64,000 nt of DNA, from positions 1,470,001-1,534,000 of the forward strand of contig JAFBJZ010000850.1 in assembly GCA_016785225.1 (NCBI GenBank), read 5' to 3'. The position numbers and the translations under genes were made by a program. This DNA is from Psettodes erumei (taxonomy: Eukaryota > Chordata > Actinopteri > Pleuronectiformes > Psettodidae). The notes under the pieces were generated by a model that saw only the letters and a program-made list of their open reading frames with translations, made no database searches and was not told where the DNA came from. Position 1 is the first letter of the stretch. Every line of letters starts with the position of its first letter. Below are positions 12,501 through 25,304 of the stretch, piece after piece.

Positions 12501-15500
12501 CTGGGTAGTCAATGTACAGTCAGTGTCAGAGTTTCCTCTGCAGAGAACTGTGACATGATACAGAAATAATACGGCATTGAGAGGCAGAGTCCAAACTCAT
12601 CTAAGTCTCCTTAGAGATTCACATGTGATGTGAAGCTGTATGCAATGTCACCTAAGCCTATTTGCATCTTTCCATGCCGATCTGATCTCAGGGCTTATAA
12701 CGGAGGACGATGGGTCACTGCCAGGATTACACACTAGTTGACTGGCTCACAAACAAACTATTTATAAAAGGAGTTCACTTTCTTTCTACAAGCGAGAGAT
12801 GCATATCAATCTCGCGCCTGCGTGTTGAGCACGTTCCTGGCATCAGAACGTGGTTAGAGCAGAGACCGGGGGGAAACAGCGAGCCTGGCTCTGTGAACAT
12901 GTCTGAAGCTGCTTTTGGACGAAGTTGCTGGAACAGTCTCTTGATGAACAACAGTTTGCGCAGTAATCCGGTGCAGTGTCTCCAGCAGTAGTGTACGATG
13001 CCAGATACTTTTGGTTTAAACACGTTATAACAGATCTCCTCTCGGGGACGACGTTGCCAAACTCTGCAAACTAGCTGTGACGACAAGACATGCTCGGTTA
13101 CTGTGTCTAACAGTTGTTTGCCAGTGAAATAGTTAGGGCACATATGTTCGCTGCTTTTTATGTTGGTGATCACACCCCTGCGGTTATTTGTGTCAGTGGA
13201 ATATAGTGCAGGAATATACTTCACCACGTGTTATGATTGAGTCATGCACGAGCTCAACCTGGACACTGTTTGTGGAAAAATAAGGATGGAAAAAGATATG
13301 AACAATTCAGTAACGTGAACCTGGAACATCTCATATTTTTGGAGACAAAACCTGCTCAGCATTCACCCATCTTTCCATCTTTCCATTTTGGACAGGTGAT
13401 TATGTTCCATGTCTCTCGTACATGAAGCTCAGAGAGAAAGACAATGCTGAAAGATTACACTGCTGCCCGTCATCAAGCAGGACGCGATCAAGAGGCGCCC
13501 TCAGTGTCACACACTTTCCACCCACACCACGCACAACGGAAGGCAAAAGACACTGCGGTATACCAAAATATCACTTCCTGTTGCAGCTGCTTCACTGTGA
13601 AGCTGCATAACTCTTTACTCTGCAGTTTGCAGGGCTAAATGTTACATTTCTCACCTTCCAAGCCCAAAACATGCTGTATGGAGTAAGAGCGTCACTCCCA
13701 GAGGACGGAGGCCTCTCGATCAGAGGCCCTGACTGACAGTGCCGCCGCCTCCCTGCTCTAATATCTGCAGCTGCCTCTTGTCCTCAGTCCCCGATGGCCA
13801 ATTAAGACACACAGACAGGCCTATTCCTGAACGCTGGCACATAAAGGAAATCTGAGCGAACCTATAATGGACCGGCTTCACCCTGGGAATACACAGGACA
13901 AGCTGGGGACAGAAAATAAAGAGGCTGATAAAGTTCCCCGCACAGTGCAGCAGTCAGTCACACATTATGGAGAACCATGTGGCTGCGGAGGAAGACGCAG
14001 CACACGGTAGCAGACGCCGCGTTTGTGCAATGTGAAAATATTTTCACAAGATTTCCCAATACCCAAGCTGATTACCCGGGTATCTTTGTTTTAGCATGTC
14101 ACAGTCAGTAGAGTCAGTCAGCTGCGCACACACAGACAGACAGAATGCAAGGGTGTGTTTTTCAAGTCTCATCAGTGAGGCATTTTAAGGTGGAAAAGTA
14201 TTAACTGCATAAGTCAATACACCAGCATGTCATTACATGCTGAACACTGATGAAAAGCAGCATCAGGACTGACCAAAATACAAAATTCACAACACTTGGT
14301 TTTTGGATTAACTGCAAATTAACAATTAAATCACTAAAACACAACATAGTTCTTTAGCTCGAGCCTCTGTCTCCCCTTTGGATAAATCACCTCCATCACT
14401 TAATTCTCATACAGAAAGGAGAAGACAGATGCAGAGTGGAAACATGCTGCGTTTACAGTTGCAAGTTCTAGCTTCAGTTTAAGCAGTTACACCCTTTATA
14501 TTTACTGGAAATAAATCCCAATCAGGAGCTTGCCTCTACTCCTGCCTCTGGATTCAATAACAGTGATTCCGCAGAGCTTTCACTGTCACACACCAGGTCC
14601 TTATGGGTCCATGTGCAGAAGAAAGACAGGACTTGAAGGGGGCGGGGACAAGGGGGACTTTCCCGTCCTCCTCAGGAATGCTCACTTGTCAGCGCGGCAT
14701 GGCGGCGGGCTGAAAGAGCCTTCCCCATCCAGCCATTCAACACACACAAAGGCAATTTCACAGGAAGACGGGCTTTCTCTGCGCTACTCTTCCTCGCTGC
14801 TCTTCGCCATCTCTCCGTCTGTTCCGCTCTCTCGTGCGCTCATTCACACACACACACAGGCGCCCAGGGCATCATTTGCATGTTAATGGACGTTCAGGAG
14901 AACATGAACGTGAACCAGTGGGAAACTTGTGGTGAGAAAAACAACCAGGCAGTGAGAAAGAAAGCCTGGGAATGGCGGCACACCTCTCTGTCTGAGGCTT
15001 TCTCCCGGCTGACTCCATCTGAGGGTTGTTGAGCTGAAATGTAGCTGAACCCAAAGGCCCTAATCCGTCGGAGTTGAGGAGGTGAAATTCACAGTGACAT
15101 CAAGTTGGGGAAATCATATGGTTTCAGTAAATGTAAATGAGGATTTTCGACACAGTCTGAGGTTGGTTAGTGGACAGTTTAAAAGGGCGTATATAGCCAA
15201 GCAGTTTATCCCTGGATCTCATCAATCTTTCAGTCATTGATGCATCAGCTGTGTGAGCAGGCACTAGAAATAGTTTGTATTATCATTTTAATCCTAGTGG
15301 CCACAAAGGCAGTTAACTAGCTTTGGGGGTGATGTCCGCCTGTGATTACAAAATAATTTCCCCTAACGGGATTAATTACGGGAGTACTATTCATTTCTCC
15401 TTCGTCATGTGAATGAAATCACTCCAAACAAAAAAAGGGGAAGAAAAAAAGAATTGTAATAGTGTTTCCAGATAAGCCGCAGATAAGGAAATAACCCCCC

Positions 15501-18500
15501 TGACGATTAGAGACTGCTTCCACAAATATGTCCAAAAACAGTTTTGTCCTATTCATTTCAGTTTACATTTCCATGCAAGTAAAAAGTGACAAGAATTCAG
15601 ATCTCATGTTAAAAAAAAGCTCAAAGAATATCTAAGGATCAGGAATCAGCTGAATACAGTATAACCTTTCTAATCTCTAGCTATATACTAGGAGTATTAT
15701 TATTAATATTATTTTAGGTGTACTGGCCCTTTATAAAAGTGTCGGGGACTGCCAAAGCGCTCATCCCTGGTCGGAAGTGTGGTTGCGTAACAGCGTCGGT
15801 GGGGGAACACGGCCGTATGATGACGCCCGCTTGCCCTTTGCAGGCAGCTTATAAATAGCACAGCGGCCTCTGGGCGACCCTTCAGAGCAGGTGTCTGAGA
15901 GCTCATCAGAGTGCTGACCAGCCGCATGTCAATAACAACAACGATAAAATCGCACACAGACGCCGTGTGCCGTTTACCCTCGCTGTGATACGCTCTGTGT
16001 GGATGATGAGAGACCCGGTATCTGTGGGGGTTACTAAATTATTCACAACACCTTATCCTGCTGGGCTTTACAGTCACTGAATTGTTCATTTTAGCAATAT
16101 AAAATGAGACTAAATAAACCTAATGTAAGGCAGAACTTGCTGTGAATAGCAGTTTTTGAACGTTAGTATGGCAGAGATAAATGCTTGGCTTTAATAACCT
16201 AATTTTAAAGTTTCCATAATGTGGCTAAGCTGTTGAGTGAAATGATCAGCATCATAGCTTTTGACATCTTAATCCATTTTCTCTGCCCTTCCTAATTAAT
16301 ACTGCCACCGCTTTAACGTCAGCCTCTGATGGTGTTTTCTATGTGAAAAGCCCAAGTTAATGTCAAAGTAATACCTGAGTCCTGAGCTGACTTACAGAGA
16401 ACATTGTGTCTCTCATTGTGTTATAGCATGAAAGATGAGCTTTTCTGTTTTTAACCATTTTGGGAACAGCGCAACAAGCTGAAAACACAACATATGACAT
16501 TTTATTGCCTCATAACGTTGCTTTGGTGAAACATTTGCACATTTGCACATTTACGTATCCAGGATTCATTTGAGGTCATGTTCCTGGCCACATGGCAAGT
16601 GTTTTTGCTCTGTTTGAGTTTCTACCAGCTCCTGAGGAGAAAATATGCAATTCTTTAGCTGCTAAATGCTCCACTCTCACTCAGCTGCACACTTTGTCCT
16701 TCCCTACTTTGTTGCAGGGCAGGTTCGCCCAGACAGATTATCACAGCTTGCTGTCTGAAAAACGGCTGCTGGCTGCGGCTGATGTGAACAAGGTTGGCGA
16801 GACCAGTTAAAGCGGACCACAATAGTAAAGTTACGGCCCATGAGATCAAAACAATGCGCTGAAAGACGCTGAGAGGGACTGCCCAGTCAGGTGACAATCT
16901 ACAGGATGCAGCTTTCCATTATTAACATGAAAATATTAAAAATTAGCACAGTTTTAAAGTATACGTCAAAACCTTATGGAGCAGTGGAAGATGGGTAATT
17001 GCCCAATATACTGTGCTTCAAAATATTACTGGGGTGGGATGAGCATTCAGTGTTAATATTAGACAGCACCGTCTTGTCCAGTGTGCATGAGCAAGCGTCT
17101 GGCTGTGCAGCTCAGCACACACTGAACTGACACCTGATAGCATCTGGATTCATTTCAGCTATATTTTAAAAAGGTTCTCCTGATTTCACTGTGTGTGTGT
17201 GTCAGATGAACTGACCCTGACATATTACTTATCAAATTAGGTCATTATGAGTAATAGATGTAGAAACGTTAAAATGTAGACAGTTTCCTGCTCAGTGGTC
17301 ATGTGAGATCAGTCATCACCACAGTATGCAGCGCTGCTTGACCTTTTCCCCTTCCTTGAGGTTTGCGTTATAGTTTTACTTACCGTAATAACAGAATTTG
17401 TATCATTTCACAATCTCATAAATTATGGAACAGAGTATTCGGAGGGGATTTTGCACAAACTTCACGCTGTGTCTGCAGCTGCTACAAACAGACTCCCACT
17501 TCCACGCTCCTCTCCCCCCACTTCCTCCTCCAACCATCAAAACAAAACTGGGGACAGAAAGTGCACCTGAAACTTTACTATTTTTCATTCCACAAACACT
17601 CAGCATCTCACTCAGTTGTGAAGATTCCCTGTCCTCTTTGTGTCATGTGGAAATATCTATCCACAAGTTGTGTATCAGGACACAGGTCCATTGACTCTCA
17701 TCCAGGAGCACTGAACCTGAATACAGTCTCTCGTCTTTATATGGTGACACATGAGACACCTCACAGCCACTTGAATGACTCCCAAAAACTGGAACAATAC
17801 TGTAAACTTATATGATAAAAAATAAACTAGGTCACCAGTGTTCATATTTTGTCATATTTATTTTCATATCATCAGCTTTTCCCCCGAGAAGAAACAACAG
17901 CTCTGAAAACCAGGACGGCATTAATGGAGACTAACTAACTAATTTTACTGCAAGACTTGATGACTGAGAAACGTACATTTACCATATCAAAATGTACTTC
18001 CTTTGAAAACAGAAGGATGTGTGGGTGGGACCGTGTGAGGTTGCCTCGGCTGCCCTGGCCTCCCAACACACACTCCGCCTGAGTGACATCAGACGCCTCA
18101 GGAATGCCACAGTAGTAAGAAAGGAGGAGGGGGAAAAAAGTGAAAGAAATCCTCGTGGAAGGAGAGATGCTGCTCGACGAGACGGACTGGTTTGCTGGGA
18201 GGAGAATGAGTGCCATGGACTGGGGGAACCAGCTTACTCGGGGAAAACCTGAAAAACACGCGTTGACTCGTACCAGTGTTTTTCCATTTTCTTCGTCGCT
18301 CTACATCTATACTCCTCCAACCAAGGGCAGGTTTAGGAACTTTTGAAGAGGAGGGGTGGGGGTCAGGTTAGGGCACAAAATTCAAAAAAGAAGGGCACAT
18401 TTATAAAATGAATAAAAAGAAAATATAAACCCCTGCTTCTTAGCTATAAACCATATAGTGGCATTGTTTATAATTGGTGTCTTTTTGTAGTTGTATGAAT

Positions 18501-21500
18501 GATTCTCCAACAACAAATCCTAACAGTCATCTCACCTTCAGTGATTCACCCAGCATCATGTCTAGTGCCTATTACTATCGGCTCACACGCCCCGACAGAA
18601 GAGGAAGTAAGCTGTGGAGCCCCACACAGCTGGACGCCCTGCTCAGTGACCGCTCACCAACTTGCTGGACGTGCTGATGATTATACAGATACATGTATTT
18701 TACAACAGTACCATCGTGTGTGAGTGGAGTTTGGGCTTTATTGTAGAGTATGGAAGAGGTTTGGGACTGAAACCGGCCTTTATTAGTAATGTCAGAGATA
18801 CATGGTTAGCATTGGACACCAATAAACTTCCAGTAGATTTGGTAAATCAGTTCCAAACATGCCTGGCTCTTTTCTTTCCCACTATTTAGATTTATAATGC
18901 TTACTTAATTATCGGTCAACTGTTTTTTTTTTTCTGTTTCCAGATTGTCAAGTGAGAGAATGTGCTGCTTTTCTCTGGTTTCTCTCTGTTGGCACTGAGG
19001 CTCTCACTGAAAGAAAGTGATTTAAAGATGTCTCCTTGGTATCTGGGAATCATGTGGTGAGCAATTTTTTCAAAAGCAATTATTGATTAACTGGAAAAAA
19101 TAAATAATAAGTCAATCCATATTGAGAATAATTATTTGGTGCAGCTGCACATCATTATAGTGGCTCGACAAAATGCGCATAACACTGATGTGCTTTCAGC
19201 GCCAATAGATTAGTGAACTCCAGAAATGCACCGTCTCAAAAGCCAAGTATTTTGACTTGGCCTAATTAATGAGTTCAACAGAATTTGCAAACAGCATTTT
19301 ATGCCTGTCGTCCAACAGAAATGCAAATAGGTTCAGACCCAGACTTGGCTGGTTGACGGCGGCCGAGGAAGAGAGGTGGGCGGGGAAGGAACAAGGCGGC
19401 ACTCACACAATGAGGCTGCGAGGAAATGAGCCGGGAGGAAAGAATGGCCGCTGACAAGTTTGCAACGAGCTGGTGTGCAGGTTGAGTCGGGTTCACTGGG
19501 ACACAATCAGCGAAATCTGGCTCAGGATCAGCTGGCTTGTGCTACCTTCATACGCGGCCGTGTTGGGACTTTTTGACAAACGGATAGATGAAGATGAAGA
19601 GAGGAATTCACTTCCCGACCAGCAATGATTCAATTCAGGGTTTGTTTGATTGTGCACGTTATAATGTGGCCTGTGATTCAGTGCATGTACAGTAGCTTTA
19701 CACTGACATTACTGTAGGGATAAACACAACCTACTGTATTTCATATTATTTACATCATCCCCCTGCGTTTCCCACTCATGCAGCATGAAGTCACCAGCAC
19801 GTTTTGACTTGTGGCCTTTATCCAGTGTTCTGGTGTCACATTTAATTTTTTATGCTGGTCCCCACGAACAGAGATTAGATCAAATCTATTTATTTATTTC
19901 GATGACACCCTTATCAACAACCAGATTATTAAATTACAGAAAGTTTCATGTTGAGTTCTTCAGTAAAGTGTATTAATTGGATTGCTCTTGTGGCGGAGGG
20001 ATTAAGATGATGATGATGGGTCCTTGAACATCTGGGGTCCATGTTGTTCTACATGGCTCTTTCCTCTCATTCCTCATCTCTCCGCTCCCTAAATGCCACA
20101 AAACCCGTATTTAAAAAGTGTGACACATGTACCGCTCGGTGGGCCGCACATGTTGCCTCACATTCATCAGATATTTGAAGATGAATCGCAGATGTTGCAG
20201 GTGCCACATAAATCTGACAGTTCTGCACGCTGACATGATGAGCCCATATCAGCCATTTGGCAGGATATTATAGCCCACTATAAATGCTGATCTTTGGTTA
20301 ATCATTGAAGTCATTTATCAAGAAAAACTACCAAACATTCACTGCTTCCAGCTCCTCATTTGTGATGAGGTCCTGCTTCTCTCTGTGTGTCACCATTGTA
20401 AACTGAATATATAGTAATATACAGTATACAATATTCAGTAAACCTGGTTTAGGACTATTGATCAAACAAGACAAACAATAGAGTTTTCCAACATTTGACG
20501 GACTAATATACCAAATATTAATCAAGTTCAGGTCCCACTGTCCTGACCCTGCCAAAGTTTTTATACGTGTAAGTTAAATTCCTGTTTCCAGATATAATCC
20601 ATTTCCTCCTCGGGTGTGCTGCAGTCCCACACCTGACCTATTAGGGCTCACCGCCAGCTGGGCCCTGCTGCCAAACGGTGCGGGTAAATAAAGCCTGTGT
20701 AGTGAGGAGAGCTCAGACCTCGCCGCCATTCTCTCACAGCAGCTTTCACAGCTCCCAAATGTGATTTCCAAAATAAGCTGCATTGCTCCAGATTTAAACT
20801 GGAACAACCTCCCTTTGTGTGTGTGTCTCTCTCTCTCTTCTCTGCATTCAGGCTTCTGCATTCTCTGTGTCTGCCAGATTAACTCACACAGGTTAAATTT
20901 AGTGTCTGTCCAGTGACTTTGTTTTAGAAGGGGAGTCCCCGCACTGAGACTCAACCACGATCGGGCTAAACAGTACATCACCTCCACATGCTGAGAGAAA
21001 ACGGAGCCTAAACACGACCTCATGTGCATCACGCTTAAGCGTTAAAGCCATAGATGTCACATCCCCTCTGCATCAATAAAGGTCATCAGGTCAAATTCCA
21101 AATTCATAAATTTAATTGAATTACACACCTGTTTTCCTACTGCATTACTACTGCACAATCCCACACCTGCAGCTGGAATCCTGCTCAAGAGCAGGTGGGC
21201 TGCAGACTCCAGCGACAGCCTCAAATAAGTCAAGTTTCATCAATGAAACGGGGAGGTTGAGCAGAAAGATATATGATGTTGTTTAGGACAGCCTCCGTCC
21301 TCAGATACACCTGCTTACTAAGCACCATCCTCGCACTGCTCTAAGTATGCTTGGTCACAGGAAATAAACCCACTAAGCTGACACGTGAAAGTATCAATGG
21401 CCTGTCCTCGACCCCATCACTACACCGCAGCAGGGCCGCAGCATCCATCCCGCCCAGCAGCAGCCGCGGACTCACCCAGTGTTTTGACTGCGATCTGTCG

Positions 21501-21728
21501 CGTCAGAGGCGGCGGCAGGTTGATGCACACCAGATCCACATCCTGATGCAGCAGCACGTCGTCGATCCGGTTGGTGTAGAAGGGTACGTTCATCTCCTTG
21601 GCCAGCTCCTCCGCCTCCTCCTGCGTCCGGCCCCACAGCGCCTTGACGGCGAAACCCTCATTCTTCAGCAGCGGGATGATCACCCTGGCGGTCAGGCTGG
21701 TGCCGAACACGCCGACCCCTGGAAGCAT
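1737..21728 (-). CDS. gfod1: gfod1: glucose-fructose oxidoreductase domain-containing protein 1 (three coding exons)
   Basis: The coding sequence joins complement(21476-21728, 2654-2847, 1737-2471) and gives 393 residues, against about 390 in mammals as I recall. It belongs to the Gfo/Idh/MocA oxidoreductase family. The N-terminal Rossmann fold begins MLPGVGVFGTS (residues 1-11). The second domain carries GGGGLHSVGSYIIDLL (about 169-184). The C-terminus ends RSRMSLYC, which is the GFOD1 ending and not that of GFOD2. Where typical family members have Cys-Glu-Lys-Pro, this protein reads CDRTAT (92-97), so the catalytic lysine is absent. The substrate and reaction are not established for the family. 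Both introns are GT-AG and phases agree (G|GT for Gly85; phase 0 at Gln149|Val150). The start is the only ATG consistent with the conserved N-terminus. It is transcribed in the same direction as slc12a7, whose 3' end lies about 7 kb upstream. Confidence 0.95.
2472..2653 (-). other. gfod1: gfod1 intron 2 (182 bp)
   Basis: A short GT-AG intron (GTGAGAAG...CTCTAAAG) that interrupts the coding sequence exactly between AQ and VHSGSLLG, which are contiguous in the known protein. Its length is not a multiple of three. The frame through it is open into exon 3, but the translation is unrelated to GFOD1. Confidence 0.85.
2654..2847 (-). CDS. gfod1: gfod1 coding exon 2
   Basis: Encodes Gly85-Gln149. 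It contains IGKNVICDRTATPLDAF, the position of the family's catalytic EKP-like motif, and NVLRFLPAFVRMKELL. The acceptor CTAAG lies just above 2847 and the donor GTGAGA just below 2654. The exon has 194 nt and its phase matches exon 1. Confidence 0.93.
4517..4553. repeat. (AC)n microsatellite
   Basis: About 18 AC units in gfod1 intron 1. Confidence 0.97.
4821..4837. repeat. (AC)n microsatellite
   Basis: About eight AC units. Confidence 0.9.
5394..5420. repeat. (AAT)n trinucleotide repeat
   Basis: Imperfect AAT/AAG units. Confidence 0.85.
6690..6707. repeat. (CA)n microsatellite
   Basis: A short CA run after a C tract. Confidence 0.9.
7784..7820. repeat. interrupted (CA)n microsatellite
   Basis: CA units with CG and AA interruptions. 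Confidence 0.9.
9547..9575. repeat. (CA)n microsatellite
   Basis: About 14 CA units in gfod1 intron 1. Confidence 0.97.
21476..21728 (-). CDS. gfod1: gfod1 coding exon 1
   Basis: Starts at ATG 21726-21728 and encodes residues 1-84 plus the first base of Gly85. It holds the Rossmann nucleotide-binding segment through LPPPLTRQIAVKTL. The donor is GTGAGT at 21470-21475. It lies in a CpG-rich stretch, as expected for a promoter-proximal exon. Confidence 0.95.
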
Positions 21729-22370
21729 GGTTCGGGGTTTATTGGTCTGGTTTGGTCTTTCTTCTGGTTGTACAGCTTGTCTTCAGAGCCCCGGCTGAAG
21801 CCAGATCTGCCGGCTGATCTGGAGGAAAGCGGCGGCTGGGACCGTCAGGTTGGCCATCCACCTGCAGCCAAACACCCGCTGTGCTGCATTCTCCCGCCGC
21901 TCCGGCTTGGCGATCGGGCATTTAATGTCGTTATGCCCTTCGGAATATAACGCAGAAACAGGCGGAGAACCGAGGGAAGCTCCCGCGGCGTTAAAAACAG
22001 AAATTAAAATGCACCATTCCGGTCTTCAGCTCGTCCGCGCCTGACAGCAGTCAGCGCACTGACTGCGCCAAGCAGTGAAGGGCATGTCACCTCCTTCCAC
22101 CGTGTGTTATTCCTCTTCCTGCAGGACCCTCCCTTCAGATGGAACCAGGCGGAATAACTAAAGCCCAGATACGAGCCTCATCTGACGGGAGGCTGACAGA
22201 AACACCGCCGTCGTCCTCTGCCCGCTCCCCGGAGGATCCCGCAGCAGCAGCTGCGCTATTATGCTGAAGGCTGCTATCGATGTTGCAGCGCAGACCTGCG
22301 CTGTCAAGCTAGACGCCGTTACAGGAAGTGCGTACGGAAATTTCAACATAAAAGTTTGACTGGCGCGAAC
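21729..22370 (-). promoter_or_regulatory. gfod1: CpG-rich promoter / 5' leader region of gfod1
   Basis: Immediately upstream of the gfod1 start codon the sequence is rich in G+C and CpG (for example 21880-22060 and 22195-22330), then drops sharply to AT-rich DNA after about 22370. This is the pattern of a CpG-island promoter with a 5' leader. The transcription start and any TATA box cannot be fixed by eye. Confidence 0.5.
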
Positions 22371-22731
22371 CTGTATCTACGGCAACTGAAGAGTCGAATT
22401 TAAAATTCTGCCACCAGTATCGTAGTACCACAGAATCTCAACAGCCAAACAATATAGGTTTGTTGTTTACATATATTGTTTTGAATATCATGATATTTTA
22501 AAATAAAATAAATGAAACCTAAATAAATGCAGTTTTATTTGTTATAAATACGCATTCACAAAGCATTTGCATGATCCATCATATATCTTACAGTATATGA
22601 GCACAGTTATTAGTTTCTGATAGTTATCATAAGCAGGGTCTCCCTCATTGTTGACTACTGATGAGATGGCAAAATAATTATTTTAGGATCACAGGATGAA
22701 GTCCCTCCCCTTTCTGTTGTAATATTACTTG

Positions 22732-22766
22732 TTGATTGATTGATTGATCAATTGATCGATTGATTT
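22732..22766. repeat. GATT/GATC tetranucleotide repeat
   Basis: An imperfect run of TGAT units with two GATC interruptions, giving local self-complementarity. Confidence 0.85.
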
Positions 22767-25014
22767 ATGACAATTTCCGTTTTTCTGTGTGTCATTGTGT
22801 CACTTGACGCAGCTCTCACTGCGCTCTCCTCCCCACTTTAACCCTTCAGCTCGTGGACTGAATTAAGCAGCTTGGCCCACTGAGAGGGGAAGCAGAGCAC
22901 TGCACTGAAGGATCTGCTCTGTTGTACATTTCCTCAACCGCTGCCTCACTGACACGGTGGAATATTCTAAAACTGAAAGATACCTAAGCTCATGTCATGG
23001 TGCGAGTCTGTCAACGTTTCCTGATCAAATTTCTGGTCAACAAAGGAAGTAATATCCGTAATAAGAATCTTCAGCTCAGGTTTCTGCATATTTCTAAATC
23101 AAGACACTTACTGTTACTGTGTTCTCTGGCTGTTGAACAGGCACTGTCCAAATTACAATCGTGAACAAAACCCCTAAAACCAGCAGTGTCCTGTTGGCTT
23201 CACACTCCGCAGAACCATGCAACACAGCCTGACAGGGTCCAACAAGACAGAAACTGTCAGTGGAGGTAGACGTCATTGTTTAAGGTAAAAGGTTTAAGCA
23301 ACGAGAGGGTTGAGCTTCTTTGCCTTCTGCAGCATGGACACAAAGGCCTTTGAAGAGAGGAGGGGATTTGAATTTCATCACGGTTGAGTCCACTGTGCTG
23401 CACCTTTCCATGCATTTTAATGTGACAGTTGATGTAGAGGGTATTGACCTGGACTGAATGTACAGAATAAGCTTTTAAATCCATGAATGTGTTCAGTAAG
23501 AAGAGCGGATGTATACATTGCAATTTGCATCTGAAGGGCTCCAGAGTGTGAGTGTGTGAATTTACCTTCAAGATTTTTTGTAAAATAATTTTATAATCTT
23601 TAATCTGCATTTTGTACATTTTTCGTACTGTGACCTGCAGCTGCTGTTGAGGCAGAATAAAAATACAGACTATACCATGCTACTCATCCTAATATATATT
23701 TTTTTATATTATTTTAACACATTAAGTTCTTAGCCATGCTGAGACTGTGATATCTGACCATAGAAGTATTCCCAATTTGTCCTCTAGCGCCACCAGCAGG
23801 GCAAAGTTTAGTGAAATACAATTTTTCCCTGTATTTTACATTCAATTCCATGTCCAGTTTAGTTAATATTCACTTTTTCTTTGTATTTTCTCATGTCTCA
23901 AGGTAAATAAATCCCACCTTTTCAAAGTTAATCCACTCCTGTCCTTGTGTCCACCATCTCGGTCCCAGCAGGACTTCTGCCAGGTGTGCCCGGATTAATC
24001 AACATTTCAATGGATGGGGAAAAAACTGTTAGTGCTGTCATAGCTCTAATCAATATGGGCACATGCATACAATATTACACTGAAGTGCACACTCATGGTG
24101 GTTCCCAAACTAAGTCTCGCACACGCATTTCAACAGTTTCGACACAGCTGTCACGTCATGCAAACTGTCGACATCAGGTCTCTCCTGTTGATTTGGTCAA
24201 CAATGTACAGAGTAAACAGGAGCGAGACAAGCAGACTCTACTTTGGACTGGCAGAGGGAGCAGTAGAAAGCGGGTTGTGAAAGGTCAAAGGTCAAGAACG
24301 CTCTTGTCAAAGGCTGGAAAGTTGAATGCAAACTAGATCAATATTACAGTTTTTTTCTGTTGCTGAAATCAATGAGACAGCGGCTGAGGCCTCTCTGAAC
24401 ACTGGATCTTTTCATAACACCATTCATGTTAAAGGGTGTTGTTGCAATCAGTTATACATAATTTCCTCCTGAAGTTACAGCAACAGAATCTTGAGGTGAA
24501 AAAACCTTCAGCCTTTTTTTTAAAGCTGCTTTCAGCTTGTGCACAAAGCATAATGCAGGAGCAGCATCTCAAACAGCTGCTCTGGGATGAACTATACATT
24601 CAGTAAATATCACATTCTGACCAAGTCTCTGGCATGCTCCCCCTTTTTTTCCCCTCTGTCATAGTCACGCTCTAATTGAATCAGATGTTGGTATGGCTTG
24701 TTTGTGCGAGGCAGGCGCCATGTGACCTGTCGGGGTCAGTCCCGACGGCGCAGGATAGCTGATTGTCCGGTGAGATAGCAGGGGAGGTGCAGACAGGGCA
24801 GGAGGGGGCTGTCACCTCCCGCAGCAGAGGATAAACCTGACGGCCCGGCTGTGACGAGCACAAGCCAGTAACAAAATCACTGTTCTCATGTATTTGTTAC
24901 TGTATCTCTGGTGCTCATCAGATGGAAAAATGTGGACATGCTTGATTTGGCTCAGAGATAATCCCCCACATCAATGGCTACAGTCAAACTGCAGCATGAA
25001 GACAACTTCATGGG

Positions 25015-25028
25015 AAGCCCTCTAGTGG
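25015..25028 (-). promoter_or_regulatory. candidate CTCF-binding motif
   Basis: The minus strand reads CCACTAGAGGGCTT, matching 12 of 14 positions of the vertebrate CTCF core (CCASYAGRKGGCRS). It lies between the gfod1 promoter and the slc12a7 3' end, where an insulator would be plausible. The sequence match is seen; function is inferred. Confidence 0.35.
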
Positions 25029-25298
25029 TCGAATCTTGTTCCTTCAACGTGACAAACCCCTCAATATGAGGCTCCTTCATATCGGCTCGTGACCTCTTGT
25101 CATGTGTTACATGTCCATAAGTTGTGAGTGATCATGAAGTGATTTTTTTCCTTCTCAAAATGGTTTCATGTGATTAATTTTCCAGAGACGCAAAAGGGTA
25201 AAACAAGTTTAGCTCACAAGACAGAAGCAAAGATTCCAGAGATGACAAATAAAAATAAACAGAAACCTCTGCTGTAGGTCTGCAGCTGCAGGAACAGC

Positions 25299-25304
25299 TT
25301 TATT
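25299..25304 (-). terminator. candidate distal poly(A) signal for slc12a7
   Basis: AATAAAGC on the minus strand, 3.6 kb beyond the slc12a7 stop codon. It could be a distal polyadenylation signal if the 3' UTR is long. This is a weak call because such hexamers occur by chance. Confidence 0.2.

Larger units (their letters stand above)
2848..21475 (-). other. gfod1: gfod1 intron 1 (18.6 kb)
   Basis: A long first intron with no exon I can support on either strand; open frames inside it are short and unlike known proteins. It holds several CA microsatellites (listed separately) and stretches rich in TAAT/ATTA homeodomain-type cores, for example around 8300-8400 and 15330-15420, that could be regulatory elements. 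This last point is inference only. Confidence 0.8.

Noticed and set aside
12775..13227. 150-codon minus-strand open frame in gfod1 intron 1
   Set aside because: No similarity I recognise and no conserved flanking splice sites.
20574..21032. 152-codon minus-strand open frame in gfod1 intron 1
   Set aside because: No domain or splice support; composition is ordinary for an intron.
23786..23806. CTCF-like match around TAGCGCCACCAGCAGGGC
   Set aside because: Only part of the core fits when aligned in either register. It may instead be a fragment of a common fish repeat.
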